Below, one piece after another: positions 1 through 7,846 of a DNA stretch of 64,000 bases. Each line of letters opens with the position of its first letter. Within the stretch, counting starts at the first letter, position 1. Under the pieces are notes generated by a model. That model ran no database searches, was not told the DNA's origin, and saw only the letters and a program-made list of their open reading frames with translations. Position numbers and translations under genes: made by a program. Source of the stretch: JAVWIF01 sp036639635 (GTDB lineage Bacteria; Bacillota_I; Bacilli_A; Erysipelotrichales; Erysipelotrichaceae); assembly GCA_036639635.1 (NCBI GenBank), contig JAVWIF010000003.1, positions 20,886 to 84,885 of the forward strand. Reading direction: 5' to 3'.

Positions 1-547
1 TTGCAGCACTAGCTAGTGTTCCTTGTACTAAACAAGGATAGACACTTACATTAGCTATTGGCCAACGACGAACTATGGTTGTTAAAATATCTTGAATGGC
101 AGCGCCTGTTTTTGCTGTAATAATTCCGATATTTAAGGGATATTGCGGCAATGGCTTTTTATGAGTTGGATCAAATAAACCTTCTGCCGATAGTTTTTGT
201 TTTACTTGTTCTAATTGTAGAAACAAATCGCCTAAGCCATCAATTTGTACTTGTGTGACATATAACTGCATAGAGCCACTTGTCTCATAGATTGATAAAG
301 ATGCACTAACTATTACCTTCATTCCCTCTTTTAATAATATTTTAGAGCGACTAGCGTAACTAGCAAACATGACACAAGATAGTTTAGATTTGTTGTCTTT
401 TAAAGTGAAGTACCAATGTCCACTACGATGATTGGTAAAGTTTGAAATTTCTCCCTTAATCAGAACGGATTGTAAATTCATATCCTCATCTAAGGTCTCT
501 TTAATATAGTGAACCAAGGTTGAAACACTATATATAGGCTGGCTCAT
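1..547 (-). CDS. xseA: Exodeoxyribonuclease VII large subunit (partial, N-terminal part)
   Basis: Catalytic subunit of exonuclease VII, which degrades single-stranded DNA together with the small subunit XseB. About 182 N-terminal codons are present; the gene runs off the window start. I translated it directly: it begins MSQPIYSVSTLV, carries the OB-fold nucleic-acid-binding segment (SVLIKGEISNF near residues 28-38, HWYFTLKD near 44-51), then the start of the catalytic region (IGIITAKTGAAIQDI near 144-158). Its ATG overlaps the nusB stop as ATGA, so the two are translationally coupled, the usual nusB-xseA order of Firmicutes. Family assignment is firm; completeness cannot be judged here. Confidence 0.93.
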   Translation of the reverse strand, partial: MSQPIYSVSTLVHYIKETLDEDMNLQSVLIKGEISNFTNHRSGHWYFTLKDNKSKLSCVMFASYASRSKILLKEGMKVIVSASLSIYETSGSMQLYVTQVQIDGLGDLFLQLEQVKQKLSAEGLFDPTHKKPLPQYPLNIGIITAKTGAAIQDILTTIVRRWPIANVSVYPCLVQGTLASAA

Positions 548-924
548 AAACGATCTAAAACTCCATTAATTAGACGATATGTTTCTTCATCACAATATTT
601 TTTCGTTAAGGTGATTGCTTCATTAATTACAATTGCTTTGGGTGCAATTTCTAAATCAAGTTCACAGCAAGCCATTAACAAAATAGCTTTTTCAACATAT
701 CCTAGACGTTCAAAACTCCAATCATCACGTAAAGCTTCATTTATTTTATTTATATAAGTTTCTTTATATTCAATGGCATCGATTGTAATTGTATATAAAA
801 ATGGATCAATTTCATTTGTTTCAGTATTGTCATATACACATTCTTTTATATCTTTATGTAATAAAAAATGTTGGTACAAACAAGTCATTCCTGTTTCCCG
901 TAATTTGTGTCTGCTGTCGCTCAT
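544..924 (-). CDS. nusB: Transcription antitermination protein NusB
   Basis: NusB (126 residues, normal length) binds boxA RNA with S10/NusE and supports antitermination on rRNA operons. The all-helical family pattern is visible, including WSFERLGYVEKAILLMA in the middle and the conserved end APKAIVINEAITLTKKYCDEE...INGVLD. It starts after a GGAGG ribosome-binding site and overlaps xseA downstream by 4 bases. A probable sigma-A promoter with an extended -10 (TGGTAAAAT, -10 hexamer at 949-954) lies just upstream, so nusB-xseA can be transcribed separately from the nucleotidase gene before it. Confidence 0.95.
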   Translation of the reverse strand: MSDSRHKLRETGMTCLYQHFLLHKDIKECVYDNTETNEIDPFLYTITIDAIEYKETYINKINEALRDDWSFERLGYVEKAILLMACCELDLEIAPKAIVINEAITLTKKYCDEETYRLINGVLDRL

Positions 925-995
925 ATAATTCCTCCATTTATCTTTCTTATTTTACCATATTTTATTGTTATTTGCATTCGTAAAACTAGTTTGTT

Positions 996-1901
996 TTAAT
1001 CGTCTTGTCGATAAGGTACTTGTGCACTAGGCACAACACTACTAGCGGGTATTGCGTGTGTTGCCTGATCATCAAAAAAGATATGTGGTGCAAAAGCTTT
1101 TAATACATCTTTTTTAGTAATCCCACCTAAGAAGAATGCTTCATCAATGCGTACATTCCAAGCGCGTAATGTTCGTATAACACGCTCATGCGCAGGTGCA
1201 CTACGAGCAGTTACCAAAGCAGTTCTTATTGGCGTTTCTGCTTCATCAAAGTTTGCCTGTAAATCTGATATCGTTTTTAAAAATTTAGCAAATGGTCCTG
1301 CTGGTAAATTCTTTTTTGCTTTTAATTTTTCATTTTCACTAAATGCTTGTAAACCTTTTTCTTGATATATTTTTTCTGATTCATTTGAAAATAGTACGGC
1401 ATCTCCATCAAATGCAATTCGTATTTGATGGATTGGTAAGTTAGGATTATAGTCTTGCAATGTATTTGTGTATATACGTCCTGCAGCAAACCCTGCATTG
1501 ATTGCTTTTTCTACATCATCTTCATTAGCAGATAAAAATAAATCCACACCAAAAGCTTCTAAATAAGCCGATAAACTAACACCGCCACTTAATACAGCAC
1601 GTGTAATATCTAGACCAAAGTGTTCAATAGAATGAAAGATACGTAAAGAGGTATCTGCACTATTACGTGACATGATAATTATTTCAACAGCATGTGTTTT
1701 ACTAACTTCATTTAAATTTAATAAAGCCTTCGTTAAAGCAAAGCCACTACCTGGCTTCAATACATCATTCTCATGTTCTAATTGATAGGCAGAATATGCT
1801 TCTAATCCTTGCTCTTCAAATATTTTATTTTCTTCATCCAAATCAAATAAAGCACGTGAAGAAATACCAACTACCAAACAATCTCTCACATCCAAACCCA
1901 T
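996..1901 (-). CDS. 5'-nucleotidase (cytosolic NT5C1-like family)
   Basis: Probable cytoplasmic 5'-nucleotidase dephosphorylating nucleoside monophosphates (family PF06189, related to eukaryotic cytosolic 5'-nucleotidase I). Seen directly: the N-terminal LVVGISSRALFDLDEEN block (residues 9-25), EIIIMSRNSADTSLRIFHS (73-91), the FDGDAVLFSNESE block in the middle (acidic metal-site region) and a C-terminal FFLGGITKKDVLKAF...FFDDQ segment typical of HAD-like folds. The 301-residue length is normal for the bacterial members. It sits between the Asp23-family gene and nusB, which in Bacillus are neighbours, so it looks like an insertion into that cluster. Substrate preference is not predictable from sequence. 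Confidence 0.85.
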   Translation of the reverse strand: MGLDVRDCLVVGISSRALFDLDEENKIFEEQGLEAYSAYQLEHENDVLKPGSGFALTKALLNLNEVSKTHAVEIIIMSRNSADTSLRIFHSIEHFGLDITRAVLSGGVSLSAYLEAFGVDLFLSANEDDVEKAINAGFAAGRIYTNTLQDYNPNLPIHQIRIAFDGDAVLFSNESEKIYQEKGLQAFSENEKLKAKKNLPAGPFAKFLKTISDLQANFDEAETPIRTALVTARSAPAHERVIRTLRAWNVRIDEAFFLGGITKKDVLKAFAPHIFFDDQATHAIPASSVVPSAQVPYRQDD

Positions 1902-1920
1902 ATAATCGCCTACCTTTTTA

Positions 1921-1955
1921 AGAAAAAAAAGAAATCCGCAAAAGGATTTCTCTAA
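1921..1955 (-). terminator. Rho-independent terminator after the Asp23-family gene
   Basis: On the minus strand the stem AGAAATCC / GGATTTCT with a short TTTTGC loop is followed by eight T. It begins at the stop codon of the Asp23-family gene and precedes the nucleotidase start. Confidence 0.8.
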
Positions 1956-2281
1956 AATATAAAGCCTACTACTCGAATATCGATAAAATCTGGTCTATAT
2001 CCGGTCATATGTTCAATATTTTCAAAGATCTTACCTTGTACTTTGTTACAAACATCATTTACGTTTGCACTATACTTTACTTTTACATCAGCGCTTAATA
2101 CAAGCTGATCATTTTGAATCTTGCATGTTATCGAATACTTAAATGGTGTTGCACTTTCCGCAATCTTTAAGTTTTCATCTTCTTCAATTACGATTTTCGC
2201 AATTGTTTGGAATGCTGATTTGTTCAAAGCAATCACTCCAATATCATTTTTTTCTTTAATTGCAATATATTCTTGAGCCAT
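1952..2281 (-). CDS. Asp23/Gls24 family protein (YqhY/YloU-like)
   Basis: Small cytoplasmic protein of the Asp23/Gls24 envelope-stress family (Bacillus YqhY/YloU type); YqhY is linked to control of fatty-acid synthesis in Bacillus, but the function here is unproven. The 109-residue product has the family pattern GVIALNKSAFQTIAKIVIEE near the N terminus and a second beta-rich half ending GYRPDFIDIRVVGF. I chose the ATG at 2281, with the AAGGTGAT ribosome-binding site 5 bases upstream, over an in-frame GTG three codons earlier that would lie inside that site. Gene order spoIIIAH - asp23-like - nusB matches Bacillus apart from the nucleotidase. Confidence 0.82.
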   Translation of the reverse strand: MAQEYIAIKEKNDIGVIALNKSAFQTIAKIVIEEDENLKIAESATPFKYSITCKIQNDQLVLSADVKVKYSANVNDVCNKVQGKIFENIEHMTGYRPDFIDIRVVGFIF

Positions 2282-2320
2282 TTTTATCACCTTCTCCCTC
2301 TATTATACCAAAAACAATTC

Positions 2321-2821
2321 CTATTTAAAAGTAACTTCGATCAAATATTTGTTATTTGTTAATTCACTTGCTTTTTGCATTACTTTTTGAGCGATGCTTT
2401 TCTCATCTTTTTGTTCAAATATTGTCACTATACAGCTCGCTTTTTGTATCTCTACAGCATTTTTATATCCAGCTTTTGTTAATGCTTGTACAACTGCTTC
2501 TTGTTCACTTACTTGTGCCTTTAAAGTATCTATCGCAGTAAGTGCACTTTGTTTCTTTGCCTCATCACTTTGTGCATTGGCAACGATATCACTTTGCTTA
2601 TTAATTTCTGTATCTTTTTTTTGATTGATAGCGGTTTGTAAGTTTGTTACTGCTTTACTTTCTGATGTACTTTTTGTTTCACTTTCCTTTTTATTATCAC
2701 TAGTTGATGCACGCTTTTCACTCATTACCGATTTAGAATCGGTTGGTAGTGTAACATAGTATACAGATAACATGAGAACAAGTGAAAACATAGTTAAAAA
2801 TGCGAGTGCTTGTTTGTTCAT
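2321..2821 (-). CDS. spoIIIAH: Stage III sporulation protein AH-like (SpoIIIAH)
   Basis: SpoIIIAH is the mother-cell membrane protein that pairs with forespore SpoIIQ to form the channel/feeding apparatus across the engulfment membranes. The 166-residue product has one N-terminal transmembrane helix (about residues 5-23), a low-complexity Ser/Lys/Glu linker, and a C-terminal ring-building-motif-like domain (near 95-166, ending ASELTNNKYLIEVTFK). The last gene of the spoIIIA cluster normally precedes asp23/nusB in sporulating Firmicutes, as here. Just upstream, CATAAACT near 2850 resembles a sigma-E -10 (CATACAAT-type), a weak visual call. The other spoIIIA genes are not in the place expected for them; the next gene upstream is unrelated. 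Confidence 0.83.
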   Translation of the reverse strand: MNKQALAFLTMFSLVLMLSVYYVTLPTDSKSVMSEKRASTSDNKKESETKSTSESKAVTNLQTAINQKKDTEINKQSDIVANAQSDEAKKQSALTAIDTLKAQVSEQEAVVQALTKAGYKNAVEIQKASCIVTIFEQKDEKSIAQKVMQKASELTNNKYLIEVTFK

Positions 2822-2884
2822 AAATGTGTCCTCCCTGCCTTAGTTTATGCTAGAAAGACCATATTATAGACTATATTCTTTGAA

Positions 2885-4258
2885 TTAATCAAAAATCAAA
2901 TGCATTTGTTTCATCCAATCCTCATAATATGCGCTTAGATATTGCATAAAATCATCATAAGAAATAACACGACGTTCTAATTCTTCAATAAATTTAACGA
3001 ACGCTTTGTTCATTGCTATCATTTTATCATCATGAATAATATTAATCGTACCAATATCACATAATGACTTAGCTAATATTTTCGCACATTCTTCATGTAA
3101 TAAATCACTTTGATCCATAGGTAAACGTACAAAGCTTGTATTTAACCAATAGTTATCAACTAAATAATTCTTAATTACATTTAGGAAGAGCGTGAAATCT
3201 TCGACATTATTGCCAGGTTCTATCGCAAATAACATCTTAAAGAAAACAAACCAATCATAATCCTTATTAATAATTGAAATCAAATAGTTCCCTAAGATAT
3301 GTACAAAAATATCTTTCGATACAAAACTATCTTCAAAACAAATTTCATTTTCAAAATCCATCTGTATTGAATTCAATTTACGAAATGTTCGAAATAAAGT
3401 AGATATTCGATCATTATTACCACCATCAAAACGAATATCTTTAATAAAGATATAATGTCCTAAAATAGTAGATGTGTTTTTCAAATTCATAGTGAACCCA
3501 ATGGATTCATTCATTTTCATTGCAAATAAATCATTAATTGCTTTTGATATTTGCTTCTCAAAGCTTATTTCGGTAATACTTGCATCATTTTGTGAAGTGG
3601 ATTGCATCTGATCATAAATGATATTTAATTGACGATCTGTAATGGTTAAATTGGCTTTAATTGATGCCAATAAATCTTTCATAAAATCATCGTATACATA
3701 ATAGTTAGTATTTTTATAAACAAGTTTATGTTCAATCTCTCCCCAAAAAGAATGTACCAATGCTCTGATTTGTAATTCTACATTTACTTTTTGCCCATCT
3801 TTTAAATAATAGCCATCTAAGCGATAGATTGCAAAGCCATTTTTTTGAATTTGAGGTTGACGTGATGTACAATCTAAATGAAAGTTCGGATTGTTTACGT
3901 TGTAATTATATCCATCCTCTTCATTTACCAAGTTTAATTTGTTACGTAGTAATGTCAACACTTTAAATTCATCTTCAATAAAACGACACTCCACAATAAA
4001 TCCAATTAAATCACTTAAATTATTTAGAATTCCTTGTGCACTTTCATTTTCTACATAAAAGCGATTACGAATGATTTTTTCACGTAAACTTTCTTTTGAT
4101 TTCACACGTGAATTAATATCCACAATCATTTCTGAAGAATCTTTAAAAAGTTCCATTAAATATGTTTCAATATCTAAAGTAATAGAATGATAAAAGGTTT
4201 TATTGGTTTCTAATAAAGCAAGTGTCTCATCAATTGTGTCAAATACCTTTAATCGCAT
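2885..4258 (-). CDS. RelA/SpoT-domain protein with altered substrate-binding motif
   Basis: The N-terminal ~185 residues match the RelA/SpoT (p)ppGpp synthetase domain: SRVKSKESLREKI (50-62), LSDLIGF (81-87, metal-binding Asp83), VELQIRALVHSFWGEIEHKLVYK (160-182, catalytic Glu161). However the GYRSLH-type motif that stacks the substrate nucleotide is replaced by NGFAIYR (140-146), and the Arg of D-x-x-G-x-R is Ile. Residues ~190-457 are a long helical region I cannot assign; ordinary small alarmone synthetases are ~200-260 residues. No hydrolase HD domain is visible. It overlaps the ribF stop by 10 bases and so belongs to the truB-ribF transcription unit. Synthetase activity is therefore uncertain. 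Confidence 0.7.
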   Translation of the reverse strand: MRLKVFDTIDETLALLETNKTFYHSITLDIETYLMELFKDSSEMIVDINSRVKSKESLREKIIRNRFYVENESAQGILNNLSDLIGFIVECRFIEDEFKVLTLLRNKLNLVNEEDGYNYNVNNPNFHLDCTSRQPQIQKNGFAIYRLDGYYLKDGQKVNVELQIRALVHSFWGEIEHKLVYKNTNYYVYDDFMKDLLASIKANLTITDRQLNIIYDQMQSTSQNDASITEISFEKQISKAINDLFAMKMNESIGFTMNLKNTSTILGHYIFIKDIRFDGGNNDRISTLFRTFRKLNSIQMDFENEICFEDSFVSKDIFVHILGNYLISIINKDYDWFVFFKMLFAIEPGNNVEDFTLFLNVIKNYLVDNYWLNTSFVRLPMDQSDLLHEECAKILAKSLCDIGTINIIHDDKMIAMNKAFVKFIEELERRVISYDDFMQYLSAYYEDWMKQMHLIFD

Positions 4259-5193
4259 ACATTCACTTCCCTTCGCTTTTTAAAATAATCTTTTGCATTA
4301 CTAACATCTCTTGTTAACTGTTCACCTAAAGCAAATACATCTTTAAACTTTTTTTCTTCACGAATATATTCACAAAAGAAAAAGCTAACTTCTTCTCCAT
4401 AAATATTTTCATGAAATTCTAGCAAGTGTGCTTCTATACTCACATGTTCTTGATAGTTATAAGTTGGGTTATTCCCAATGTTAAGAATAGCAGAATATAG
4501 CCTTCCTTGAACCTTAACTTTTCCAATATAAACCCCTTTTTTAGGGATAATATAATTTTCTTCAAGTGCAATGTTTGCTGTGGGAAAACCATTTTCACTT
4601 CCCACTTGACGACCTTTAATAACCTTCCCACGTAGTTCATATACTCTTCCCATAAATTGATTTGCTTTGCTTATGTTTCCACTTCTGAGCAATTCTTCAA
4701 TACGTGTAGAACTGATTTTTTGATGTTCACTACTTACTTCTTCCACTACATCAACTTGAAAACTTGTTTGTTGTTTTAATGTGGTTACACTTCCACTTCC
4801 ACGTGTAGCATAATGAAAGTCATAACCGCATACTAGTGTATGTAAACGTAATGGTAGCAATACTTTTTCATGAAAGTCTTGAATGCTCAAATCAGCCATT
4901 TCTTGCTTAAAGTTTAAAATAATCCAATTTTTAATGCCTAATTTTTCACCTATTTCAATGCGTTGTTTCATTGGTGTAATATGTGGAATATCTTTTATAT
5001 GTTTTAAAATTGTCCATGGGTCTGGTTCAAAGGTAATAAGTGAAGGCGTTGTATGATGAATATTCGCATCACTTACAACCTTCTCTATTAACTTTTGATG
5101 TCCTAAATGTAACCCATCAAAATAACCAATACAAGCCGTTATTTGTTCTTCCATTTGTATTGGATTCTCTAAATCAACATGATATATTTTCAT
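4249..5193 (-). CDS. ribF: Bifunctional riboflavin kinase / FAD synthetase
   Basis: Makes FMN from riboflavin and ATP, then FAD from FMN. The 314-residue product has the N-terminal nucleotidyltransferase domain (GYFDGLHLGH at 23-32, SSTRI at 161-165) and the C-terminal flavokinase domain (GFPTANI at 202-208). The ATG at 5193 is preceded by AGGTAATAAG; an upstream in-frame TTG is less likely. It follows truB by 8 bases, the common Firmicutes truB-ribF arrangement. No FMN riboswitch precedes it. Confidence 0.95.
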   Translation of the reverse strand: MKIYHVDLENPIQMEEQITACIGYFDGLHLGHQKLIEKVVSDANIHHTTPSLITFEPDPWTILKHIKDIPHITPMKQRIEIGEKLGIKNWIILNFKQEMADLSIQDFHEKVLLPLRLHTLVCGYDFHYATRGSGSVTTLKQQTSFQVDVVEEVSSEHQKISSTRIEELLRSGNISKANQFMGRVYELRGKVIKGRQVGSENGFPTANIALEENYIIPKKGVYIGKVKVQGRLYSAILNIGNNPTYNYQEHVSIEAHLLEFHENIYGEEVSFFFCEYIREEKKFKDVFALGEQLTRDVSNAKDYFKKRREVNVCD

Positions 5194-5201
5194 CTTATTA
5201 C

Positions 5202-6035
5202 CTACCAAAGTCCACGTACGCTGCGATAAATATCATGATGATCTAACTCATACATGGCAACAATTTCACCATCTTTATCTACGATAACAACTTGTTTAGC
5301 ATCGCTTTGAATATGAACGTGTTTTCCATTATAAATATCCGCAATTGGTTCATATGTAATCATTGGATAATGAGCCAATACTTCTTGCATTGGGTGTAGT
5401 GTAAAATTACCATTCGCTACATCTTGTAAACTCACACATGAGTCAAGACGAAAGCGCCCTACACGCGTTCTTACCAAAGAAGACATACAACCTAAATTAC
5501 CAGTTTTCTTTGCTATATCTACACAAAGAGAGCGTACATAAGTTCCACTACTACAACTCATTCTAAATGTTAATGTATCTTGATTTAAACATTCAATATC
5601 ATATATGTGAACTTCTCGAAGTGGACGCTCTACACTTTCATTTGCTCGTGCATACTCATATAGTTTTCGTCCATTTACACGGACACTAGAAACCATTGGA
5701 GGAAGCTGTAGTTGCTTGCCTTTAAATGTATCTAGTACACTTTGGAAATCCTGAATAGGAACAATGGGGGCACTCTCAAGTGTTTCACTCCATATATCAT
5801 CACTCAATGTATGTTTTCCTAACTCTAATTGAGCAATATATTCTTTATCTGTATCTTCTAAAAAAGGCAATACTTTACAAGCTTTACCAATCATCACCAA
5901 AAGTACGCCTGTAGCGTTTGGATCAAGTGTTCCACTGTGTCCAATTTTTTTTATATGTAAAATTTTACGAAGTTTTCCAACAACATCGTGTGATGTCATT
6001 CCTGCTTCTTTATGTATCAATAAAATTCCGTCCAT
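5202..6035 (-). CDS. truB: tRNA pseudouridine(55) synthase TruB
   Basis: Converts U55 to pseudouridine in the T-loop of tRNAs. The 277-residue product begins MDGILLIHKEAGMTSHD and has the motif GHSGTLDPNATGVL with catalytic Asp at residue 38, then RVNGRKLYEYAR and the CSSGTYVRSL motif. The start at 6035 has a strong GGTGAGGTGAT ribosome-binding site; in-frame codons further upstream are not needed. It is the first gene of truB-ribF-RelA/SpoT-like. Confidence 0.96.
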   Translation of the reverse strand: MDGILLIHKEAGMTSHDVVGKLRKILHIKKIGHSGTLDPNATGVLLVMIGKACKVLPFLEDTDKEYIAQLELGKHTLSDDIWSETLESAPIVPIQDFQSVLDTFKGKQLQLPPMVSSVRVNGRKLYEYARANESVERPLREVHIYDIECLNQDTLTFRMSCSSGTYVRSLCVDIAKKTGNLGCMSSLVRTRVGRFRLDSCVSLQDVANGNFTLHPMQEVLAHYPMITYEPIADIYNGKHVHIQSDAKQVVIVDKDGEIVAMYELDHHDIYRSVRGLW

Positions 6036-6089
6036 CGTTATCACCTCACCCATTATACCATAATTTTTAAATAAATTAGATGAGTTTTG

Positions 6090-6118
6090 TGTGAATGTAG
6101 AAAAAACCATGATATAAT
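6090..6118 (+). promoter_or_regulatory. Sigma-A promoter for ttcA (extended -10)
   Basis: TGATATAAT gives a perfect -10 at 6113-6118 with a TGn extension; the -35 region around TGTGAA 17 bases upstream is weak. It lies ~30 bases before the ttcA start. Confidence 0.6.
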
Positions 6119-6148
6119 AAACCCGTTTTTACAAAGGAGCGATGTACA

Positions 6149-6895
6149 TTGAATTTACATACAATATTAGGTGCCATACGCAAAGGTGATATTCATTATA
6201 ATTTAATTGAAGATGGTGATATAATAGGCGTTGGTGTTAGTGGTGGAAAAGATAGTATGGTGTTATTAACAGCCCTACATTTTTACTCTAAATTTAAAGG
6301 TAAGAATTTTAAAATTGTTGGTATTCATATTAAACTAGGTTTTCCAAATATGGATTTTAGCCAAGTGGAGGCCTATTGTGAAAAATTAGGCATCGAATTT
6401 CATTGTGTTGATTCTATTGTTTATGATATATTAAAACGTAATCTTGATAAAAATGGAGATTTAAAATGTAGCCTTTGCAGTAAGTTTAAAAAAGCAACTG
6501 TTATTCAAAGTGCAAAAGAATATGGCTGTAATAAAATAGCTTTTGGTCATCATAGTGATGACGCTGTAGAAACACTCATGATGAATGCTATTCATGGAGG
6601 TAAGATTGCTGTATTTCAACCTAAAATGTATTTAACTAAAACAGATATTACCTTTATTCGCCCTTTAATATATGCTTATGAAAGTGATATTTTAAAAGCT
6701 CAACAAGACAATGATATTCCATTTGTCCAAAGTACTTGTCCAAATGATGGCTATACGGAACGCGCTGATATGAAAAAAATGTTAGCTGCCTTTTATACAA
6801 AATATCCGATGGCTAAAAGCAACTTCCTTTACATGTTACATAATGAAGAACAAGTTGAATTATGGCAACGTGAAGATAAAAAAAGTGAAAACTAA
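6149..6895 (+). CDS. ttcA: TtcA-family tRNA 2-thiolation protein
   Basis: PP-loop ATPase of the TtcA/TtuA group that adenylates and thiolates cytidine-32 (or a related position) in tRNA using a [4Fe-4S] cluster. Visible: PP-loop SGGKDS (31-36), the cluster cysteines C107 and C110 (CSLC) and C197 (STCPND), and GHHSDDAVET (133-142). Length 248 is normal. The start is a TTG at 6149 with AAAGGAGC 9 bases upstream; no in-frame ATG is close. It is a single plus-strand gene between minus-strand units, ending in a bidirectional terminator. Confidence 0.88.
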   Translation: MNLHTILGAIRKGDIHYNLIEDGDIIGVGVSGGKDSMVLLTALHFYSKFKGKNFKIVGIHIKLGFPNMDFSQVEAYCEKLGIEFHCVDSIVYDILKRNLDKNGDLKCSLCSKFKKATVIQSAKEYGCNKIAFGHHSDDAVETLMMNAIHGGKIAVFQPKMYLTKTDITFIRPLIYAYESDILKAQQDNDIPFVQSTCPNDGYTERADMKKMLAAFYTKYPMAKSNFLYMLHNEEQVELWQREDKKSEN

Positions 6896-6912
6896 AATTT
6901 CACTTTTTTTTA
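6880..6912. terminator. Bidirectional terminator between ttcA and the HD-domain gene
   Basis: AAAAAGTGAAAA / TTTCACTTTTTTT forms an inverted repeat with T runs on both strands, overlapping the 3' end of ttcA and serving both converging genes. Confidence 0.7.
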
Positions 6913-7488
6913 CTTTCCTTCAACATAATACGTTGCTTCCATATCCGCAGTACTTAAGGCGAAAGCTAATGGGTATTGTTCAAAAGCAGCTCCAACATTA
7001 CGTACTTCTTCATTCCCACTAAATCCCATATGGTAACGAATAGCAAACGCTTCTTCCCTACTTAAACGCATGTATCCATTGATTATATACACACTTTTTT
7101 CTCCATGACCATATGGCATTTGATCATCAAATTCATAATAAGGAACTTGTTGCCAGGTTCCATTTATTTTTTGATTGCGTGTGCTTTCTTTATAACAATT
7201 AATTTTACAGATATCATGTAGTAATGCAACAATCGCAATAGTTTCGTCATCATACTCCATGTGATAAATTTCTTTTGTTCTTGGTCGTGTTAAATAGTCC
7301 GCTAAAGAGTCATAAACATTTAAACTATGTTCTAATAAACCTTCTTTATAAGACCCATGAAAACGCGTACTAGCAGGTGCTACAAAAAAATCACTATGTT
7401 CACTCATCAGAAATTCTAACAATTTGTCTGCACCATCACGTTTGATATGTTGCTTATACAATTCAATAAAGCGTGTTTTATTATCCAT
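6910..7488 (-). CDS. HD-domain phosphohydrolase family protein
   Basis: A 192-residue HD-superfamily protein. The metal-binding pattern is visible: GLLEHSLNV (His54), LLHDICK (His91-Asp92) and YGHGEKSV in the middle (His near 127), with a last Asp in STADMEA near the C terminus. Such stand-alone HD proteins hydrolyse nucleotides or phosphodiester bonds, but the substrate cannot be read from sequence. It starts after an AGGTATTAT site at 7488 and is a lone gene downstream of the 6S RNA locus. Confidence 0.75.
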   Translation of the reverse strand: MDNKTRFIELYKQHIKRDGADKLLEFLMSEHSDFFVAPASTRFHGSYKEGLLEHSLNVYDSLADYLTRPRTKEIYHMEYDDETIAIVALLHDICKINCYKESTRNQKINGTWQQVPYYEFDDQMPYGHGEKSVYIINGYMRLSREEAFAIRYHMGFSGNEEVRNVGAAFEQYPLAFALSTADMEATYYVEGK

Positions 7489-7544
7489 ATAATACCTCCA
7501 TTACTGTTGCTTTTAGTATAGCATATATAAAAAAATAGAGGAAT

Positions 7545-7580
7545 TAAAAAAAAGATAATTAAATTATTATCTCTTTTTTA
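7545..7580 (-). terminator. Terminator of the 6S RNA transcript
   Basis: On the minus strand AAAAAAGAGATAAT / ATTATCTTTTTTTT forms a hairpin ending in a T run directly after the closing stem of the 6S RNA candidate. Confidence 0.7.
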
Positions 7581-7732
7581 ATGTCCAAGAGGTGAGATCT
7601 TTCCCTGTAAATACAGGTGGGTGATCTGCACAAAATTTTAGGATTCTCACTACAAGCAAGTTTTCACACCAAATTGTAACATACGATCTCCCTTATCTCT
7701 TCGTGTAGGAAAAATGTTAACCTCTTGAACAC
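7578..7732 (-). ncRNA. ssrS: 6S RNA (RNA polymerase-binding regulatory RNA)
   Basis: The minus-strand transcript would be an elongated, largely double-stranded rod. Its ends pair perfectly (GTGTTCAAGAGGT near 7720-7732 with ACCTCTTGGACA near 7581-7592), as in 6S RNAs, and the central part is an open, weakly paired region flanked by short helices such as CCTGTA...TACAGG. A promoter with an extended -10 (TGTTATACT, hexamer at 7737-7742) places the 5' end near 7730; a terminator follows. It is immediately downstream of aspS, the same position as bsrA (6S-1) in Bacillus. No ORF covers this 350-base gap. 6S RNA binds sigma-A holoenzyme and modulates growth-phase transcription; that role is inferred from family. 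Confidence 0.78.
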
Positions 7733-7846
7733 TTATAGTATAACATGGATATTCAGAAAGAATACTCTTGACTTTCTTTTTTTTCTTGTTCCTAAAACAT
7801 TGTAAAATATACGCTACTAAAAGTAGCTGAAAAATAAGGAAATTTG

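Noticed and set aside
7489..7846. A possible protein gene in the aspS downstream gap
   Set aside because: No ORF with a ribosome-binding site; the region is better explained by 6S RNA and its terminator.
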